Positions 61,421 through 64,000 of a stretch of DNA of 64,000 nucleotides are shown in pieces. The DNA lies in assembly GCF_029227915.1 (NCBI RefSeq), contig NC_079888.1, positions 10,525,001 through 10,589,000 on the forward strand, in the 5' to 3' direction. Source of the stretch: Hydractinia symbiolongicarpus (taxonomy: Eukaryota > Cnidaria > Hydrozoa > Anthoathecata > Hydractiniidae). Position 1 is the stretch's first letter, and the number at the start of each line of letters is the position of its first letter. Made by a program: the position numbers and the translations under genes. Below the pieces are notes generated by a model, which worked only from the letters and a program-made list of their open reading frames with translations, was not told the origin of the DNA and ran no database searches.

Positions 61421-63414
61421 ACACATAAACTACGTGGTTCCACGTGCCTGCGCAGGTTTACAACTGTCTAGTCCTTCTAATCTCAACAATCTAAGACGTG
61501 TGAAATCATTTTCCATTGCGCCAATGCTTTATAACACCGTGAACTCCATTTACAGGCCTTTAAAGGCAGTTATATGAACTTTTACGGCCTAATAAAGGCC
61601 TTGCACGTAAGTCACGTGGTTCCACGTGCCTGCACAGGTTTCAACAGAGTAGTCTCTCCACTCTAAATGGTCTGCGTCGCCCTAAGTCGTTGTCCAGTGC
61701 GCCATTGTCTTATAACACTGTGAACTTCGTGTACAGTCCTTTGAAGGCTGTTATTTGAGCTTTTACAGCCTAATAAAAGCCTTACATGTATACTACATGG
61801 TTCCTCGCGTCTGCACAGGTTCCCGACTGTCTAGTCCATCCAATCTCAACGGACTGGGAAGTCCCAAGTCGTTTTCCAGTGCACCATTGTCTTATAACAC
61901 CAGCAACTACGTTAAAAGAACTTTAAAGGCTGTTATATAGCCTTTTACGCCTAATAAAAGCCTTACACATAAATCACGTGCCTCCACGTGCCTGCGTAGG
62001 TTTCCAACAGAGTAGTAGCTCCACTCTCATTGGACTAACACGTTCCATGTCGTTTTCCAGGGCGCCATTGTCTTATAACACTGTGAACTTCGTTTACAGG
62101 CCTTTAAAGGCTGTTATATGACCTTTTACGGCCTAATAAAAGCCTTACATGTAAACTACATGGTTCCTCGCTCCTGCACAGGTTCCCAACTGTCTAGTCC
62201 ATCCAATCTCAACGGACTGGGATGTCCCAAGTCGTTTTCCAGTGCGCCATTGTCTTATAACACCAAAAACTACGTTTAAAGAACTTTAAAGGCTGTTATA
62301 TGACCTTTTACCGAATCATAAAGATTACACATAAACTACATGGTTCCACGTGCCTCCGCAGGTTTCCAACGGTCTAGTCTTTCCACTGTCAGTGGACTAC
62401 AACGTTCCATGCCGTCTTTCAGTGCACCATTGCTTAATAACACCGTGAACAACATTTACAGACCTTTAAATGATATTATATGTCCTTTTACAGCCTCATA
62501 AAGGCGTTACACATAAACTACGGGGTTCCACGTGCCTCCGCAGGTTTCCAACGGTCTAGTCTTTCCACTCTCAATGGACTACGGCGTGTGAAATCATTTT
62601 CCATTGCGTCAATGCTTTATAACACCGTGAACTCCATTTACAGGCCTTTAAAGGCTGTTATATGAACTTTTACGACCTAATAAAGGCCTTTCACATAAAT
62701 CACGCCATTCCACGTGCCTGCGCAGGTTTCCAACAGAGTATTCGCTTCACTCCCATTGGACTACGACCTTCCAAGTCGTTTTCCAGGGCGCCACTGCCTT
62801 ATAACACCGTCAACTACGTTTACAGGCATTTAAAGGCTGCGATGTAGCCTTTTACCGCTTAATAAGGGTCTTACACGTAAATCACGTGGTTCCACGTGCC
62901 TGCACAAATTCCAACAGAGTAGCCCCTCCACTCTGAATGGTCTACGTAGTCCTAAGTCATTTTCCAGTGCGCCATTGTCCTATAACACCGTCAACTACGT
63001 TTACAGGCAATTAAAGGCAACGATATAGCCTTTTACGCCTAATAAAAGCCTTACACATAAATCACGTGCTTCCACGTGCCTGCGCAGGTTTCCAACAGAG
63101 TAGTAGCTCCACTCTCATTGGACTACCACGTTCCAAGTCGTTTTCCAGGGCGCCATTATCTTATAACATTGTGAACTTCGTTTACAGGCCTTTAAAGGCT
63201 GTTATAGGACCTTTTACGGCGTAATAAAAGCCTTACATGTAAACTACATGGTTCCTCGCGCCTGCACAGGTTCCTAACTGTCTATTCCATCCAATCTCAA
63301 CGGACTGGGATGTCCCAAGTCGTTTTCCAGTGCGCCATTGTCTTATAACACCAAAAACTACGTTTAAAGAACTTTAAAGGCTGTTATATGACCTTTTACC
63401 GAATCATAAAGATT
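61421..63414 (+). repeat. 11-monomer HOR, copy 2 (1994 bp)
   Basis: Nearly identical to copy 1. The join monomer starts as the CCGAATCATAAAGATTACAC subtype and passes into the GTCTAGTCCTTCTAATC subtype, and the same hybrid recurs at the start of copy 3. Shared private variants include CAATCTAAGACG in copies 2 and 3, where copy 1 has CAATCTACGACG. Confidence 0.92.
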
Positions 63415-64000
63415 ACACATAAACTACGTGGTTCCACGTGCCTGCGCAGGTTTCCAACTGTCTAGTCCTTCTAATCTCAACAATCTAAGACGTGTGAAAT
63501 CATTTTCCATTGCGCCAATGCTTTATAACACCGTGAACTCCATTTACAGGCCTTTAAAGGCAGTTATATGAACTTTTACGGCCTAATAAAGGCCTTGCAC
63601 GTAAGTCACGTGGTTCCACGTGCCTGCACAGGTTTCAACAGAGTAGTCTCTCCACTCTAAATGGTCTGCGTCGCCCTAAGTCGTTGTCCAGTGCGCCATT
63701 GTCTTATAACACTGTGAACTTCGTGTACAGTCCTTTGAAGGCTGTTATTTGAGCTTTTACAGCCTAATAAAAGCCTTACATGTATACTACATGGTTCCTC
63801 GCGTCTGCACAGGTTCCCGACTGTCTAGTCCATCCAATCTCAACGGACTGGGAAGTCCCAAGTCGTTTTCCAGTGCACCATTGTCTTATAACACCAGCAA
63901 CTACGTTAAAAGAACTTTAAAGGCTGTTATATGACCTTTTACCGAATCATAAAGATTACACATAAACTACATGGTTCCATGTGCCTCCGCAGGTTTCCAA
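63415..64000 (+). repeat. 11-monomer HOR, copy 3 (partial) and right edge
   Basis: Follows the 1994 bp register to about 63931. It then reads ATATGACCTTTTACCG where the earlier copies read ATATAGCCTTTTACGC, so it leaves the register before the window ends. The array evidently continues beyond the window. Confidence 0.88.

Larger units (their letters stand above)
1..64000 (+). repeat. Satellite DNA array, ~182 bp monomer, ~350 head-to-tail copies
   Basis: Every part of the window, apart from two 160 bp insertions, aligns to a single monomer that begins at a TATATGACCTTTTACGG-like motif and ends at AAAGGCTGTTAT-like sequence. The first monomer starts fall at 56, 238, 418, 598, 781, 962, 1142 and 1325, spacings of 180-183 bp. 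All copies share one orientation, and no inverted monomer was seen. Monomers differ at many positions and fall into recurrent subtypes, which are arranged in higher-order repeats. Known biology: arrays with near-nucleosomal monomers and HORs are typical of centromeric and pericentromeric heterochromatin. That location is inference here, and subtelomeric satellite remains possible. Confidence 0.98.

Noticed and set aside
1-64000. CRISPR-like or other prokaryotic direct-repeat system
   Set aside because: The repeated unit is the entire 182 bp with no unique spacers of constant length, copies diverge gradually, and no cas-like gene is present.
1-64000. Naming the organism or a known satellite family
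   Set aside because: I do not recognise the monomer with certainty. Length and arrangement occur in plants, insects and vertebrates alike. A database search of one monomer would decide it.

Overview
The whole 64 kb window is one uninterrupted block of eukaryotic satellite DNA. A monomer of about 182 bp (observed spacings mostly 180-183 bp) is repeated head to tail roughly 350 times, always in the same orientation. I find no protein-coding gene, rRNA, tRNA, CRISPR array or bacterial-type operon. Short open frames of about 61 codons recur only because the monomer happens to be open in one frame; they are repeat shadows. An array of this size and organisation fits centromeric, pericentromeric or subtelomeric heterochromatin of a eukaryote. 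The sequence does not let me name the lineage. CpG is not depleted in the monomer I counted, which leans away from a heavily methylated, CpG-eroded repeat.

Layout. (1) 1-4368: a ten-monomer higher-order repeat (HOR) of 1978 bp, present about 1.8 times, each copy carrying the same 160 bp AT-rich insertion with a (TAA)8 tail. (2) 4322-6552: a 1188 bp tandem duplication whose junction is a 100 bp broken monomer. (3) 8464-11334: a seven-monomer HOR of 1270 bp, about 2.3 copies. (4) 12161-13617: a 725 bp four-monomer tandem pair. (5) 13543-22610: a 23-monomer HOR (4171 bp) followed by a 22-monomer copy (3990 bp) and a partial third; each is built of two related 11/12-monomer halves. (6) 23761-28168: dimer duplications and another seven-monomer HOR domain. 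(7) 28169-48265: large related blocks of about 4.5-6 kb (A, B, C and a partial D) that differ by whole-monomer insertions and deletions. (8) About 48.3-51.9 kb: transition into more diverged monomers with broken units. (9) 51895-60257: a 24-monomer HOR (4363 bp) and its 22-monomer copy (4000 bp). (10) 59427-64000: an 11-monomer HOR of 1994 bp that reaches to within about 70 bp of the right edge.

The window therefore records repeated unequal exchange at many scales (2, 4, 6, 7, 10, 11, 22-24 and about 28-29 monomers). The points most worth following are: the insertion copied with its host HOR, which dates the amplification after the insertion; a recurrent parental switch point at the palindrome CCTGCGCAGG, seen in at least five recombinant monomers; and a cluster of short perfect dyads in the monomer, of the kind discussed for centromeric satellites. 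All comparisons were made by eye; identities are qualitative unless a count is given.
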